Counted from the first letter of the stretch, positions 1 through 13,421 are shown. The stretch: DNA of 64,000 bases from Osedax frankpressi (GCA_964035775.1 OZ038312.1:17548390-17612389), one strand, 5' to 3'. A program made the numbers and translations. The notes: a model not told the origin generated them from the letters alone.

Positions 1-162
1 TTTTACCGTGTACATTTTACCGTGTACATTTTACTGTGTACATTTTACCGTGTACATTTTACCGTGTACATTTTACTGTATACATTTTACTGTATACATT
101 TTACTGTGTACATTTTACTGTGTACATTTTACCGTGTACATTGTACACTGTACATTGTACAC
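1..162. repeat. 14-bp minisatellite, TTTTACCGTGTACA
   Basis: About eleven head-to-tail copies of TTTTACCGTGTACA, with a C/T variant in ACCG and some A/G exchange. The last copies change, in register, into TGTACA heptads at about 137-162. Three short open frames here only reflect the stop-poor unit. The array runs off the left edge of the window. Confidence 0.95.
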
Positions 163-297
163 AAGCGTACACCGACTCGGTTTCGAACTCATGTTCACGT
201 ATATATACTGTAGCGTGAAGCTAGCTGTCGTCTCGTAAACAATACTTTACTCGGCGGTTTCCGGTCAACGCACCGCGCGAACCGTATTCCAAACGAA

Positions 298-348
298 ATG
301 GCCATAAATAACAGCGGACCTGCGTTGCCCAGTTGGGACTCGGCTATT
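298..348 (+). CDS. possible first coding exon of the downstream GPC1 gene
   Basis: An ATG at 298 in a locally GC-richer stretch (240-470) opens a short frame reading MAINNSGPALPSWDSAI. Ended at 348 it is phase 0, which fits the first confirmed GPC1 exon at 2230. The expected donor would be GTCTCG, which is weak: the other donors of this gene are GTGAGT, GTTAGT, GTAAGT and GTTTGT. The frame stops soon after, at 367. The link to GPC1 is an inference from position and phase only. It could equally be 5' untranslated or unrelated sequence. Confidence 0.25.
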
Positions 349-480
349 GTCTCGCAGGAATCTCATTGAAAACGTTCGCGTTGTTGTTAATGTTGACGTT
401 GGCGACTATGTGTGGTCTTGTTTGATGCGCATTATACAGGTATTCCGTGTGTACTCGATGAACCTTGACGTCAACCTAGT

Positions 481-990
481 ACCGCCATACTACCGCCATA
501 CTACCGCCACACTACCGCCATACTACCGTCATACTACCGCCATACTACCGCCACACTACCGCCATACTACCGCCATACTACCGCCATACTACCGCCATAC
601 TACCGCCATACTACCGCCATACTACAGCCATACTACCGCCATACTACCGCCATACTACCGCCATACTACCGCCATACTACCGCCATACTACCGCCATACT
701 ACTGCCATACTACTGCCATACTACCGCCATACTACTACCATACTACTGCCATACTACCACCATACTACTGCCATACTACTGTCATACTACCGCCATACTA
801 CTGCCATACTACTGCCATACTACCGCCATACTACTGCCATACTACTACCATACTACTACCATACTACTGCCATACTACTGCCAAACTACTGCCATACTAC
901 TGCCATACTACCGCCATACTACTGCCATACTACTACCATACTACTGCCATACTACCGCCATACTACTGCCATACTACCGCCATACTACTG
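481..990. repeat. 11-bp minisatellite, CTACCGCCATA
   Basis: Roughly 46 tandem copies of CTACCGCCATA. C-to-T variants (CTACTGCCATA, CTACTACCATA) become commoner toward the right. The 219-residue open frame across it (PPYYRHTTAIL repeated) is the 11-bp unit read in all three phases and is not a gene. If 298-348 is the first GPC1 exon, the array lies in its first intron. Confidence 0.95.
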
Positions 991-1013
991 TTGCGCATCT
1001 CTATAATGTTATG

Positions 1014-1015
<2 letters not shown>

Positions 1016-1086
<71 letters not shown>
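1016..1086. repeat. AT dinucleotide microsatellite
   Basis: Alternating AT of about 70 bp with a single G interruption near 1057. Confidence 0.95.
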
Positions 1087-1091
<5 letters not shown>

Positions 1092-1174
1092 CATCGAGGT
1101 TGTGTCAATAGTACAATAGCTGCATCCCTTGGACATCTCTGCCAATATATAGCTTATATCGAAACTTAACGATG

Positions 1175-1278
1175 GAGAGAGGAAAGAAACGTAGTAGGGA
1201 GTGAGGGAGAGAGTAAAGAAACGTAGTAGGGAGTGAGGGAGAGAGGAAAGAAACGTAGTAGGGAGTGAGGGAGAGGGG
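1175..1278. repeat. about 32-bp purine-rich tandem repeat, three copies
   Basis: Three near-identical copies of a unit with core AAGAAACGTAGTAGGGAGTG. The top strand is almost entirely purine. Confidence 0.9.
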
Positions 1279-1286
1279 AAGTGACG

Positions 1287-2052
1287 AGGCGGTGTTTGGT
1301 AAAGTTAGTGAGATTCACATTGCACATCTAATACCACACAGTTATGCACAAACTAACGGAAAAGAGAATACTTCCAATGGACACAATTCAGCAATAAACA
1401 TGGTTTGCATCATTAACGATTAAATGAGATACGCAAATAACTTGTCATCTGTTTCTAGCGTAATTAGAAATATTAATTCCAACTTAATTATTATCTGTTA
1501 GTAATTTGAAATCAATTTTAAACTATAATCGATTGTAGAATATGTCACCATTACATAATAGGATCATTATTACATAAGATATACATCATTATATAATTTA
1601 TTAATTATTAAAAAGTCAACGAGTTTCGAGAACTTCTATTTTTAAATCGTAGTTAACTGCGCACATTTATTCTTATTTTGAAAATAATAAAAACTTTAAA
1701 AGTGGTGATCGGCATCAATATTGTAATAGTAATGGTAACTATATTGTTTAATTGAATAACAATGATAACTAAATTGTTTAATTGAATAATAATGGTAACT
1801 ATATTGTAAAGTTACGTTTGTTGACGTCATATGACCAGAATACATCAATTACTTAACTAGTAACTTCTCAATAAATTGGCAGCTGCCGTTATAACCCTCT
1901 TACTTGAGAGTGTTCAAACAAAATCTCACTTTTGAAATGCCATCTTAATTTAACGTCGTAATGAGAAAATACAGCCGTATTCTATTTTAGTTATATTCAT
2001 GCGTAGATTGTTTTATTAATATTATGTAACCTATATGTTTGGAAATAATTAT

Positions 2053-2093
<41 letters not shown>

Positions 2094-2229
2094 TAAATTT
2101 CATTATATCCCAATATTCACAGGATTATCTATATTGTTATAATTATTGTGTAAACTATACTTACATTATCTCATTTATAAGTATGACATTATTATCTTCA
2201 TTTACGAGGTTAATTGTTTTTGTTTACAG
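1287..2229. other. AT-rich non-coding stretch upstream of or within GPC1
   Basis: No coding signal on either strand. It contains a few imperfect copies of TAATGGTAACTATATTGT near 1728-1810 and an AT microsatellite at 2057-2091. Confidence 0.7.
2057..2091. repeat. AT microsatellite
   Basis: Uninterrupted alternating AT of about 35 bp. Confidence 0.95.
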
Positions 2230-3768
2230 AATTTGGATGATATTAGTGCCAAAGAAAAACAAAGCGATTTATACGTGAGTAATCCTTACATATAGAATAA
2301 CATATTCGCAGTTAAGAATTATTCTTATATTAATGATATAATAGTTATCATAACGTGAAGTGGTCAGCATAGATTTGGTTATTGTGTAATACACAATGTG
2401 TAATACATGCCAAGTGTCGATATCTATGTTTAAAAACAAATGCTTTCTCTTTAAATCAGTTTGGAACGATATTTTATAATTTAGTGTAGGTTGATTTTCT
2501 GTTACTACGTCTCTCGTAAACTCCGTTTGAATATATATTTAGCGTAACATGCTCTGTATTAAATAATACAAACTCATACCTGTACACAATATATATATAT
2601 GTGTGTGTGTGGTTTTTTACTACGGTAACACATCTATAGGCCCGTTATTTGGGTCCCCCCCCGGAGGGTAATCCGAGGCTCTATTTATCTATCCGGCCTG
2701 CGTCAACGCCCGCCTCACCGCGCCAACACCCGCCTCATCGCAGATTCCGACCGCGGCTTCAAGCTCCGCCCCCATATCACGCCTACCGGAGAAGATCATC
2801 TACATGTTGACCACGGTGAATATCGTTGTGCTGGCGATCGGCATGACTAATCACCCCGTTATAGTCATCTACCACTACGTACTCGTGATGCCCTCTCTGG
2901 TACTCTATCGTACCATAAACTACTCGTTAGTCCCGGAGTGTATTTAGCTTATAAGCTTCAGCGTGGGTATTATAGCAGCCAGTGTCTCACTGGTGTCAAA
3001 ATGTCATCATGTCAATAGCATCTCGAATATCAACGGGAGACACCTAATTTATATAGCAGTGTCAACTCTCGGTATTGTATATCATACAATGTATGTCTGC
3101 CATTGTGTCGGATTGTAACTAAGCACTTGTTTCATAAATGTAGATGTCATACGACAATACACGTAATTCCACTGAAGAATCCCCGTTATTATCCGCGAAG
3201 GATTCTGTTATTATCCTCGCCGAAACTGCCAGGTATTAATGTGTTACGTAATATATCAAGTAACGTGTTACGTAATATGTTACTTAATATATGTTACCAA
3301 ATGGTTTACATGTCAACTCAGAGTAAGTGCATTACTATATCATTGCTATTCATATAAACTATAAACTACCGTTATAAATGTACAGGTACATATTCGATGT
3401 ATTTTATTTATTAATATGTTATACTTTTATACTATCCCATACAGTATTTAGTGCGTAATATTATAAAAAGTAATATATACGTAATAAATATTATTAATAA
3501 TGTTATCAAATATTGAATATTAGTATTCTTTTGTTTGAAACTCTGGTGTTACCATTATCATTTAATATAATTGTATGTTGTTAATAAATATAACTGAATA
3601 TTCATTATTTATACCAATATTATTAAAATCACAAATATATATCTACTCTACAATGAGATATTTGTTTAAATATATTATTATAAATATAAATGTATAAGAG
3701 TGATTGAATTTATTGTTATACTTAATTATAATGTACTCCGTTGAATATCATCCGATTTTTATTTAAGT

Positions 3769-3815
<47 letters not shown>

Positions 3816-4198
3816 TCTTTTACAAAAATAGCTTTGTTTTCGCCTCCATTTAATTATTAAACTTTAACCTTTACAATTATTTTTTACATCTAATGTTTAT
3901 TTACATGCAGTTGACTACTACAAAGTACAGAGACTTGTATTTGCAGATGATATTATTTGTAAATATGTAATTATAGTTTGTAATTCAAATATTCAAATAG
4001 AATAATATATCGTAGTGTTAATCAAATAGTGAAATATATTCAATGTGGTTTCCTCGGTAATAATTAATATTCAAATCTATGGTGAACTAATCCAATACCT
4101 TTCCCTAGGCAAATTAAACAACAATACTATCTCATCGACTTTTGCTACTTTGGAAATGTATTAATGATGATATTCTTGTTGTTAGTATTGAGTAATAA

Positions 4199-4282
<84 letters not shown>

Positions 4283-7200
4283 AATGATATTTAATAAAAC
4301 AGTAATATAGGATATGAATGTCCTCTATGTCTGTGTAAAGGTGCTTATTAATAATAAAATGAGTAAATATAATATAATGTAATAGTGTTCGAATGCAAAT
4401 ATAATTAGTCGCATTAGTGCTCACTGTTCACCGGACTTACTTAACTCACATCCCTCACTCTCACATCACTCATTCTCACATCCCTCACTCCCACATCCTT
4501 CACCCTCACACCCCTCAGTCTCAAATCCCTTACTCTCACATACCTCATTCTCACATCCCTCACTCCCACATCCTTCACCCTCACACCCCTCAGTCTCAAA
4601 TCCCTCACTCTCACATACCTCACTATCACATCCCTCACTCCCACATCCCTCACTCTCACATCCCTCATTCTCACATCCCTCACTCTCACATCCCTCACTC
4701 TCACATCCCTCACTCTCACATCCCTCACTCTCACAACCCTCACTCTCACTCTCACATCCCTCACTCTCACATCCCTCACTCTCACATCCCTCACTCTCAC
4801 ATCCTTCACTCTCACATCCCTCCTCACTACTCCACACTACTCCACACTACTCATCACTACTTCACACTACTTCACACTACTCATCACTAATACTCACTAC
4901 TCCACACTACTCCACACTACACATAATTAATACTCAGTACTCCACACTACTCCACACTACTCATCACTACTCCACACTACTCATCACTAATACTCATTAC
5001 TCCACACTACTCCACACTACTCATCACTACTCATCACTACTCCACAATACTCCACACTACTCATCACTACTCATCACTAATACTCACTACTCATCACTAC
5101 TCCACACTACTCATCACTACTCATCACTAATACTCACTACTCATCACTACTCCAAACTACTCCACACTACTCATCACTACTACTCACTACTCCACACTAC
5201 TCCACACTACTCATCACTACTCCACACTACTCATCACTAATACTCACTATTCCACACTACTCTACACTACTCATCACTACTCATCACTACTCCACACTAC
5301 TCTACACTACTCATCACTACTCATCACTACTCCACACTACTCCTCACTACTCATCACTACTCATCACTACTCATCACTACTCCACACTACTCCACACTAT
5401 TCCACACTACTCCACACTACTCCACACTACTCATCACTACTCATCACTAATACTCACTACTCATCACTACTCCACACTACTCCACACTACTCTTCACTAC
5501 TCTTCACCTGGTAATTCTAACATTATGCCTTAACATCCTAAATCTCACCACTCAATCCACCCTTGACCCTCAACCCACCCATAACCCTCCTATACGTCAC
5601 TTTACCCCCTACTCACCCGCTACTCCGTGCAGTTTCCTACCTTCTAGTAGTTGGTTCTTTGAGATGATGTACGCTATCTCCACGGGTCCGATGTCTTGGG
5701 CAGTTCTGCTGTTCCGCAATAGTCTGGTACCTCACGATATTGACCGTATCACCTCGATTTACATACACGTCATACCGGCGTTCCTCACCTACTGGTAAGT
5801 AGCCTCCTTCGTACTGGTATGGACCTTAGAAAAGATAAAACACTATAGTCAATTTACATATTTACAAGTTTAGCATTGCTGTTCTATATACGCTGATCTG
5901 GGTTATGTTAAGATATATTAAATATAGATAAAGATAAAGATTAAAGTTAATTGCGTTCGGATAACAAAATTAGAATATTCGTATTTCTAATCAATTATAT
6001 AATCATTACATAATATAATTATCATACAGAATATTCTAATTTATAATTTCACGATCAGCATACGTTGGTATCAATACGAGTGCTCCAATGCCTGGATTTT
6101 CAACATCGATATCATCTTCGATACCGATTACTTTCACATGCTAAAATACTTGGCGGCCAGTGGAATGTGCGCCTTCCTAGTCCATGTGGTTTGTAAAATG
6201 GCATTACGTAATGAACCAATAAATGACCAGTTCAAGTAAATTAGAGGCATTTCTTTATATAAATTGTAATTTATAAAGTTATAATTCAGAGATAAATATA
6301 AATTAAATTTGATTCTCGAATCTAATGTACTTCGTATTGTCATTTCGAACATAACTCTAATAATAACATATATATATAAACTTCATTTAGAGCTTTATTA
6401 ATGCCTATTGCCTATTGCATAACAAAATTAGCGCCATTATAACTTGTGATATTATCACGATTATATTAATTATATTATCATGATTATATTAATTATATTA
6501 TCGTGATTATATTAATTATATTATCATGATTATATTATTTATATTATCATGATTATATTAATTATATTATCACGATTATATTAATTATATTATCTCGATT
6601 ATATTATTTATATTATCACGATTATATTAATTATATTATCAAGATTATATTAATTATATTATCATGATTATATTAATTATATTATCATGATTATATTAAT
6701 TATATTATCACGATTATATTAATTATATTATCAAGATTATATTATTTATATTATCATGATTATATTAATTATATTATCACGATTATATTAATTATATTAT
6801 CATGATTATATTAATTATATTATCAATATTATATTATTGATATTATCATGATTATATTAATTATATTATCATGATTATATTAATTATATTATCTCGATTA
6901 TATTATTTATATTATCATGATTATATTAATTATATTATCACGATTATATTAATTATATTATCATGATTATATTAATTATATTATCAATATTATATTATTG
7001 ATATTATCATGATTATATTAATTATATTATCAATATTATATTATTGATATTATCACGATTATATTAATTATATTATCAATATTATATTATTGATATTATC
7101 ATGATTATATTAATTATATTATCAAGATTATATTATTTATATTATCAAGATTATATTAATTATATTATCATGATTATATTAATTATATTATCACGATTAT

Positions 7201-8444
7201 ATTAATTATATTATCAAGATTATATTAATTATATTATCAAGATTATATTAATTATATTATCAAGATTATATTAATTATATTATCACGATTATAATAATTA
7301 TATTATCACGATTATATTAATCGAGCAGACCTTAACAATGCACAGGATTTGAACGCAACTAATCGTATGCTAATTAAACATGTCGCCATTGTGATCATCA
7401 GGTGATCTACACAATCCTGGTTTACGTTTTACTGCGTCCCGGACCGGAGTACCCGAACAGTTTCCGTTACCTGGCGGCTAAGAACGAAGGCTGCGTCAGT
7501 AAACTGGTCAGCTTGCTCGGACCTCAGTTAGTGCAGGCAAATATATGAATATCCTATATGTATTGATATCGTTCTATTCCGCAATATTGGCTCTCTTCCG
7601 TGATGTTATCTCTCTTTTACGATACCGTATATCTTCTCCGAGATCGTCTTTCTTCCGGATCTCCACCTTATTTTCGTGATATTTCTTTATTTGTAAGAAC
7701 TTCTCATTTGCGTTATCACTTCGTTTGCGATATTATGTAATAGAAATTGCGTAGAAATTATAATAAATTAAATAATATATTGGCTCTATATCGAGCTATA
7801 ATTGGCATATACTCTTTCGATCAGACTTTGACTTAGTAATGTTATGTCTCAACTAATAATCGAGCACTTTTTAATAATATTAACATCGGTATTATATAAT
7901 GATAGTAGGCATTACCTACAAATTAATGTTAGTATCTACCAACCCAAGAAACCAGATGATGTAACTATTATAAATTATTATATAATTATTTTAAATAAAA
8001 TAAAATCATAATATAATTTAAATACAAATAAAATTAATTTTCTCTTTTATTATATAACAAAAAAAACTAAAAACGCCTGGATGGTTTCTTGGGAATAACA
8101 CCATAATTACACCTCGGTTTCAATAGTTAAGCGAATCCATTAACCATTAGCTTATAGTTTCCAAACTTCTAAATCACCTCAACGTAATTCCCGTCGATAG
8201 ATTCCAATTCCCGATGTACATGATGTGGCAAGTGATTTACTGCTGCCTGTCGTTGTTCACGGCGTGCATCTGCTTCCGGTACCAGGCAGCCAACGTGGCG
8301 TTGCTGTCTGCCGTTGGCACCGCTGTCGTTTGGAACGGCGCCTGCTACCACGTCGAGGTGTTCAGCAAACGCGGCTTCGGTCGGATCTCCGACGATATCG
8401 TGCTCGAGGTGAACTCCTCGTCGATAGTCGACAAGTCGCCGTAG
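2230..8444 (+). CDS. GPC1: glycerophosphocholine acyltransferase (GPC1/DUF2838 family), spliced
   Basis: Exons at 2230-2274, 2744-2925, 4109-4180, 5633-5794, 6059-6188, 7402-7526 and 8201-8444 (stop at 8442). All phases agree and all introns are GT-AG; the joined part is 319 residues. The family is a multi-pass membrane enzyme that acylates glycerophosphocholine with acyl-CoA to give lyso-phosphatidylcholine, probably at the ER. Blocks aligned from memory with plant and fungal members: LPEKIIYMLTTVNIVVL (TM1); QQYYLIDFCYFGNV, matching plant WHYYLLDFCYYVN; STGPMSWAVLLFRNSLV, matching EGPLAWAIIVWRCSLV; IRWYQYE, matching IRWWNP; SFRYLAAK, matching SYRELSKK; MYMMWQVIYCC; and the late WNG of VVWNGACYHVEVF. 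The first coding exon is uncertain (candidate at 298), and the next, NLDDISAKEKQSDLY, rests on phase and splice sites only. The intron before 5633 holds two arrays, that before 7402 one, and the last a MITE. The enzyme assignment is firm; activity is inferred. Confidence 0.9.
2926..4108. other. GPC1 intron, no further gene seen
   Basis: The intron runs from the GTTAGT donor at 2926 to the CCCTAG acceptor at 4108. It is AT-rich, with an AT microsatellite at 3772-3812. An 84-codon open frame at 3103-3357 has no recognisable motif and lies wholly within the intron. Confidence 0.75.
4199..4278. repeat. AT microsatellite
   Basis: About 80 bp of alternating AT with a few A or G interruptions, just inside the donor end of a GPC1 intron. 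Confidence 0.95.
4446..4826. repeat. 15-bp minisatellite, CACTCTCACATCCCT
   Basis: About 25 copies, pyrimidine-rich on the top strand, inside the GPC1 intron 4181-5632. The 157-residue (HSHIP) and antisense (VRVRD, CESEG) frames across it exist because the unit is five codons long and lacks stops. They are not genes. Confidence 0.95.
4821..5507. repeat. 10-bp minisatellite, CTACTCCACA / CTACTCATCA
   Basis: Roughly 68 copies of a decamer in two variants mixed in blocks, with occasional CTAATACTCA units. It follows the 15-bp array directly and ends 125 bp before the acceptor of the exon at 5633. The two arrays together make about 1 kb of pyrimidine-rich intron. Confidence 0.95.
6446..7320. repeat. 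23-bp AT-rich minisatellite in a GPC1 intron
   Basis: About 38 copies of a 23-bp unit containing ATCATGATTATATTAATT. The middle varies as ATCATGAT, ATCACGAT, ATCAAGAT, ATCTCGAT or ATCAATATT. The unit is close to self-complementary, so either strand could fold. The array fills most of the intron 6189-7401 and ends about 80 bp before the acceptor. Confidence 0.95.
7943..8093. mobile_element. MITE-like element with CCCAAGAAACCA terminal inverted repeats
   Basis: The left end is CCCAAGAAACCAGATG and the right end CTGGATGGTTTCTTGGG, a terminal inverted repeat of at least 12 bp with imperfect extension. The element is 151 bp long with an AT-only, non-coding interior. It is a short non-autonomous DNA transposon by structure, inserted in the last GPC1 intron. 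No clear target-site duplication is visible. A partial relative shares GAACCAGATGATGTAAC near 47235. Confidence 0.75.
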
Positions 8445-10053
8445 CTTGGGATTAGCGACAACATGTGATACGACACAAGTAGGATATTGAATTGCTCGAT
8501 ATTCAAATGCACCTCAATTACGAATACCGTGAAATCCACTAATATATTCTAAACCGTTAACTTATATGTTAACTTAACTATAAAGAATATAAAATTCTTG
8601 AAATCATTGATAATTCTGATTCACCTTTTCATTCATCTATATGAAGCTATATGTTCTTTATCGTTGTAAGATTATATAAGATCATTATATTTGAATAATT
8701 TTATATATACGTTACCAGTGAATATTATATTTAGATATATTCACTTATATTCTATTATTATCTACTAAAAGTTATATTTTGTTTATAACTGATTTAAAAT
8801 AATACTTTTATCGTTTTCAAAGCAGAGATCGATAATTATTTAAATCTAATGCAACAAGAACATGATTTTTCTAAATAAAGACTCATTTTTTACGATAATA
8901 TTGATTTTAAAAAAACAACACCAAAAATATATTATAACATATAGTGTTCGATATTATTAAAAAATATCACCTACATTTAATTAATATTAAAATCCTACTT
9001 ATTGTGATTTTTCAATTTAATAATGGTTTGTAATAACCGAATTGAATATTTTGATTTGTGCATCTATTGTGCCATCTGTTAACATTGTGCTTTCAAATGA
9101 TGTGTTTGTATAGAGTATATGTTATGATGACTTATAAAGCAAATATATTATGATGTGGATAAAATCACTTGAAAACCTGTAAATAATAAAGATTTCATCA
9201 TAGAAGCCAAGATTACCTTGGATAGAAGTACTTTATTGAAAACATATAAACAGTTATATCTATAGATAGTTTTATCGCAAAGTATCCAGTTTTCTAGTAA
9301 CCGTTACGTTATGTTAACCAGTAACTTTTTCTCGTAGAAATACATATTATTATAGTTGCTGTTTATAAATAAAGACCATGGATACAGGGCGTTATTATAA
9401 CACTGATCTAATATAATTTCTAGATTATTTATAATTCTATTAATAAATTTTAAAATATATTAAATAAAACCTAACTATTTTAACTAACATCCAAGAAGTG
9501 TTCGTAGGTTATAGTATTATATAGACACTTATATTAAATATAATTACCTAGACATGGTTTAGATATCGTCTTAATTTTTCAACCATATAATTATTATATA
9601 CAAAATATATCTATAACTCTCTATCTTAAATCATCAAAATAACTCCTTATAACCAGGATATAATGATTAATTGTAACAATATATTCTAACTAGGAATAAT
9701 AAGTTTATAAACAACTTGTTTAATAAACAGCATTGGATTTATATATATTACAATAATTGTATCAAATATATAATATAATAATATATATTGTATTTGTTTT
9801 TATTACGATCTTATTATTATTAAGAACGTCTATTATTATTTATATCTTTTTCTATTTTTATTGTTTTAATCATTTCCATTTTTTTTCTATCGCATTGTAA
9901 CATCGAGAATTAGTACAAAAAACAAGCTAATGCTATTAAGTAAATTTAAGTTCAAATCATATTAACAAATTTCATTATATTTATACATTATCAATTTATA
10001 ATTATCAGATAAATCCCTTATTTTAATGGGGGAAATTCAAAAGTTACCTTATT

Positions 10054-10059
<6 letters not shown>

Positions 10060-10098
<39 letters not shown>

Positions 10099-10162
10099 TA
10101 TATATTATATATATATATCTATATATTAACGATATATAGTTATATATAAGCATATATATTGT
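10060..10162. repeat. AT microsatellite, interrupted
   Basis: About 100 bp of alternating AT broken by AATA and ATTA steps. Confidence 0.9.
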
Positions 10163-10305
10163 TCAATAGTTAATGCTTTATAATATATAAATTGTATATT
10201 ATTAGAATCCTATGAATTAAATCGATCAACCTGAGCAGATTTAATACTTTTCATGTAGATTTCGAGTGATTATGGATTTGATAAATATGTTGTTAATATA
10301 AATTA

Positions 10306-10310
<5 letters not shown>

Positions 10311-10358
<48 letters not shown>
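10311..10358. repeat. AT microsatellite
   Basis: Uninterrupted alternating AT of about 48 bp. Confidence 0.95.
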
Positions 10359-10359
<1 letters not shown>

Positions 10360-11597
10360 ATTACAACCTGTCTCTCGTACTAAACGGACGTGTTTTTGAA
10401 AATAACAATAACATCGTTTACTAGCCACTCAAACAGATTTGTATAAATTATATTATACATTCATTACTAGTCAACTATTATTTATTCACTTAATTAGTTA
10501 TACTCTGTCGAATAAGTATTTATTGTATAAATATATTTAAAGATATAATATAATGTAATATATTTATTTGTCTCACTGGCTGGTAGTCATATTAATATGA
10601 CCCATAAAAGACTTTTATACTATAAATTCAAATATCTATAGTGAGTTTTTATATTTTACAATCATCCAAATTTATCTGTAATTTATATTTTTAATATTTA
10701 TTATATTTTATTTAATTTTGTTTTATCTCTTTTTTAATTGCTTTTATATATCTTTAATCGTGACATTATTATATATGTATCCATAGAAATGTCTATTTAT
10801 ACTAAATATCTTGTTCAACTCAAATATCGTTATACCTGAATTATGTAAGTTTACTCAACGCTAGAATGCCTCATTTAGTTAATAATCAAATAACAATTCA
10901 ATATTTAGTATTATGTAAATTGTATATTATATTATATTATCTATAGGTTTACATCATTTATTATTCATTCTTCTATAATATTCTTGGATAACGATAAATT
11001 CAATTATAAAACTTTTATTCCATGATATTATATACATCACCTACATATTTTGCTTATACTATTTTAAATACATTTATATTCCTTTGTCGCTTTTATTATG
11101 GATATATTTTATTTTCATAGTTCAATTTATACACATTTACTTTGATTTCTTTTAGTGAATTAACGTTTTATTGTTACTTAAACCTGTACTCTGTATTATA
11201 TAACAATTTACTATTTAATACATTACCCTAACTATATTGATTGTCATACTACTATTATCATCATTCAAACTATATTTATATTATATACACAATTTTATTA
11301 TCGCCTTTTAATATCTACACTCGATTTTTCATTTATATTCAACATTTTCGAATATCCAATAGCTTCGATGTTGACCCATCTATTTACCAAACATGGCATT
11401 AGGGAAAAAATAAAATGTAAATGATCCTCAACAATCTGGCAATAACAAAAGATTTCACACGTGAACTAATTCATACTCCGTCTATCTAGATAATATTCAA
11501 GATCGTAACACCGATATCACATTTACATCAAGCAATAGTTCAGCTACAATACTTTTTAATACTTCTAATGTAACCACTGTGTCGTACAACAGCCCAT

Positions 11598-11813
11598 ATG
11601 TGTACCAATGGTCTACTATCGCCTTTACCCCTGCCATATATTAATCCATCGCATCGCCTAACTATCCCTCAACGTGAACGCTCACCACTAGTTCGTAGCG
11701 ATTACTGGGCAACTCATATTAGTTACAACCCAGTACAAGTGCCTACCTCTATGATTGAATCACCCCAGCCTAACGCATATTCTCATTACCCTGATTTAGT
11801 AAATATACTATAA
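11598..11813 (+). other. unrecognised 71-codon open frame in a GC-richer island
   Basis: The frame begins MCTNGLLSPLPLPYINPSHR and ends with TAA. Its base composition differs from the AT-rich surroundings, and proline and tyrosine are frequent. I recognise no family, and no splice sites extend it convincingly. It may be a decayed gene fragment or chance. Confidence 0.2.
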
Positions 11814-13421
11814 CAATAGGTAAATTCCCCCCTAATAATGAACGTAAGAAAATTGTTAATTTGTCATTAAACGTCATTAAAAAGTGTAATTGGCAGCTAG
11901 ATATACCCCTAATTAGGACTTTTTTATTTGGTATAATTGATAATATTTTAAATGTACTTTATCTTATAAATGTCTAAAATCTCCTAAATAAATCATCTGC
12001 ACGTGATTTATATATATATAATAAATTTGTTAAATGCTAGAATTATATAAAATACATTAATATGTAAACTGCGCTTCTAAATATACGCATACCCTAACCA
12101 ATACAAATTGCGCACGACAATATCTCGATGTAGATATTATTTTTTATACAAAGATATTTATAAATATATTGCTGATATACATTTTATAGATATTGAATTG
12201 ATAATAATCTAGCTTTTATTTCTTACGAAGATATTTCTAAATATATACCATATAGGTATGACAAATTTTAATATTATTAACAAATAAGCATTTTTCCCCA
12301 TCTTATTATATTTTTCAACATTAAAAAAATTATATGGTAAATAATTCATATTTGTTTATGATATTAAAATTGTTCATATAACTTTATGGAAATTATCTGT
12401 TGAAACTACTAACCAAGATAATAATTATTAATCTTGGCTACTAATATAAATATACAGTTTCATAATATATATCTTTATTTTATCAAATCAAGTGATTTAT
12501 TTGTAAAAATTAATCATTTATTTGAACCTGAAGTGTAAATAATAAATGAAATATCTTAATATTATATTTAGATACTATTAGTCAATATTACCGAATTAAG
12601 TTAATTTTGGATTTTGATTATTCATATATGATTTATTTTTAAATATAAGTATCTAAACTTTATTTAAATAATATATTTACTTTTAACTATTATATATATA
12701 ATAAATAAATATAATAATACTACTATTTATCCGGCTATTTATCATCGATTATGAATACATATTATTATTTAAATAATATACTAATATTATTATATGCACC
12801 ATACCGATATATACGAATGTGAATATAATATAAAAAATAAATTACATGATTACATTATTATTAATGACTCATTACTCTATATTTATATAAGGTAGTAAAA
12901 AACATTTTAATTTCGTAAACAATTATTCATTTTCCCCATATTGTTATTAATATGTGTTATTAATATGTGTTATACTATCTTTATGGCTTTATGTTATATA
13001 TTTGGAAATATCTGCGTGTAATAAATAAAATCAATACCGAGATAAATTTAAATCAACAATATATGAACCACAAAGACATGGAAATTGCACAAATTATTAA
13101 ATATATTATATGTAAATAAACTGGCACAGTTCACAGCCTATCTAGCTAATGTATATTGAATTATTTAAAAATAATTCGTCCTAATTTACTATTATATATT
13201 AATTATATATATATATTTTTTTACATATTAATATTCTTCTTTGTATATAATACATTTTATAGCAATTTTAATTTGGTAACAATTTATTTTATTTGGAAAA
13301 TTGTTTTATAGTAAATTGTATTTTGAAATAATTATATTATTTTATATAGTGTATTAGATTATTCATTACATTATTATTCTCACTTTATTATAGTATACTA
13401 ATTAATAATAAATTATTTATA

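Larger units (their letters stand above)
8445..13421. other. AT-rich intergenic region between GPC1 and the LRR gene
   Basis: Mostly featureless AT-rich DNA. It contains AT microsatellites at about 10060-10160 and 10311-10358 and a perfect 16-bp palindrome GTCATATTAATATGAC near 10587. A less AT-rich island at 11340-11830 has a 71-codon open frame but no recognised domain. AATAAA-type sequences near 8873 and 9185 could serve as GPC1 polyadenylation signals; this is a guess from position. Confidence 0.7.

Noticed and set aside
170-200. T-arm-like sequence GGTTTCGAACTC
   Set aside because: It has one base too many for a tRNA T-loop, and no acceptor or anticodon stem can be built around it. No tRNA found elsewhere.
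347-1006. 219-residue frame PPYYRHTTAIL
   Set aside because: A product of the 11-bp array read through all phases; no start context, no homology.
4417-4890. HSHIP-rich and antisense ESEGC/VRVRD frames
   Set aside because: The five-codon unit of a 15-bp array within a GPC1 intron.
8169-8351. Minus-strand frame opposite the last GPC1 exon
   Set aside because: An antisense shadow of a GC-rich exon.
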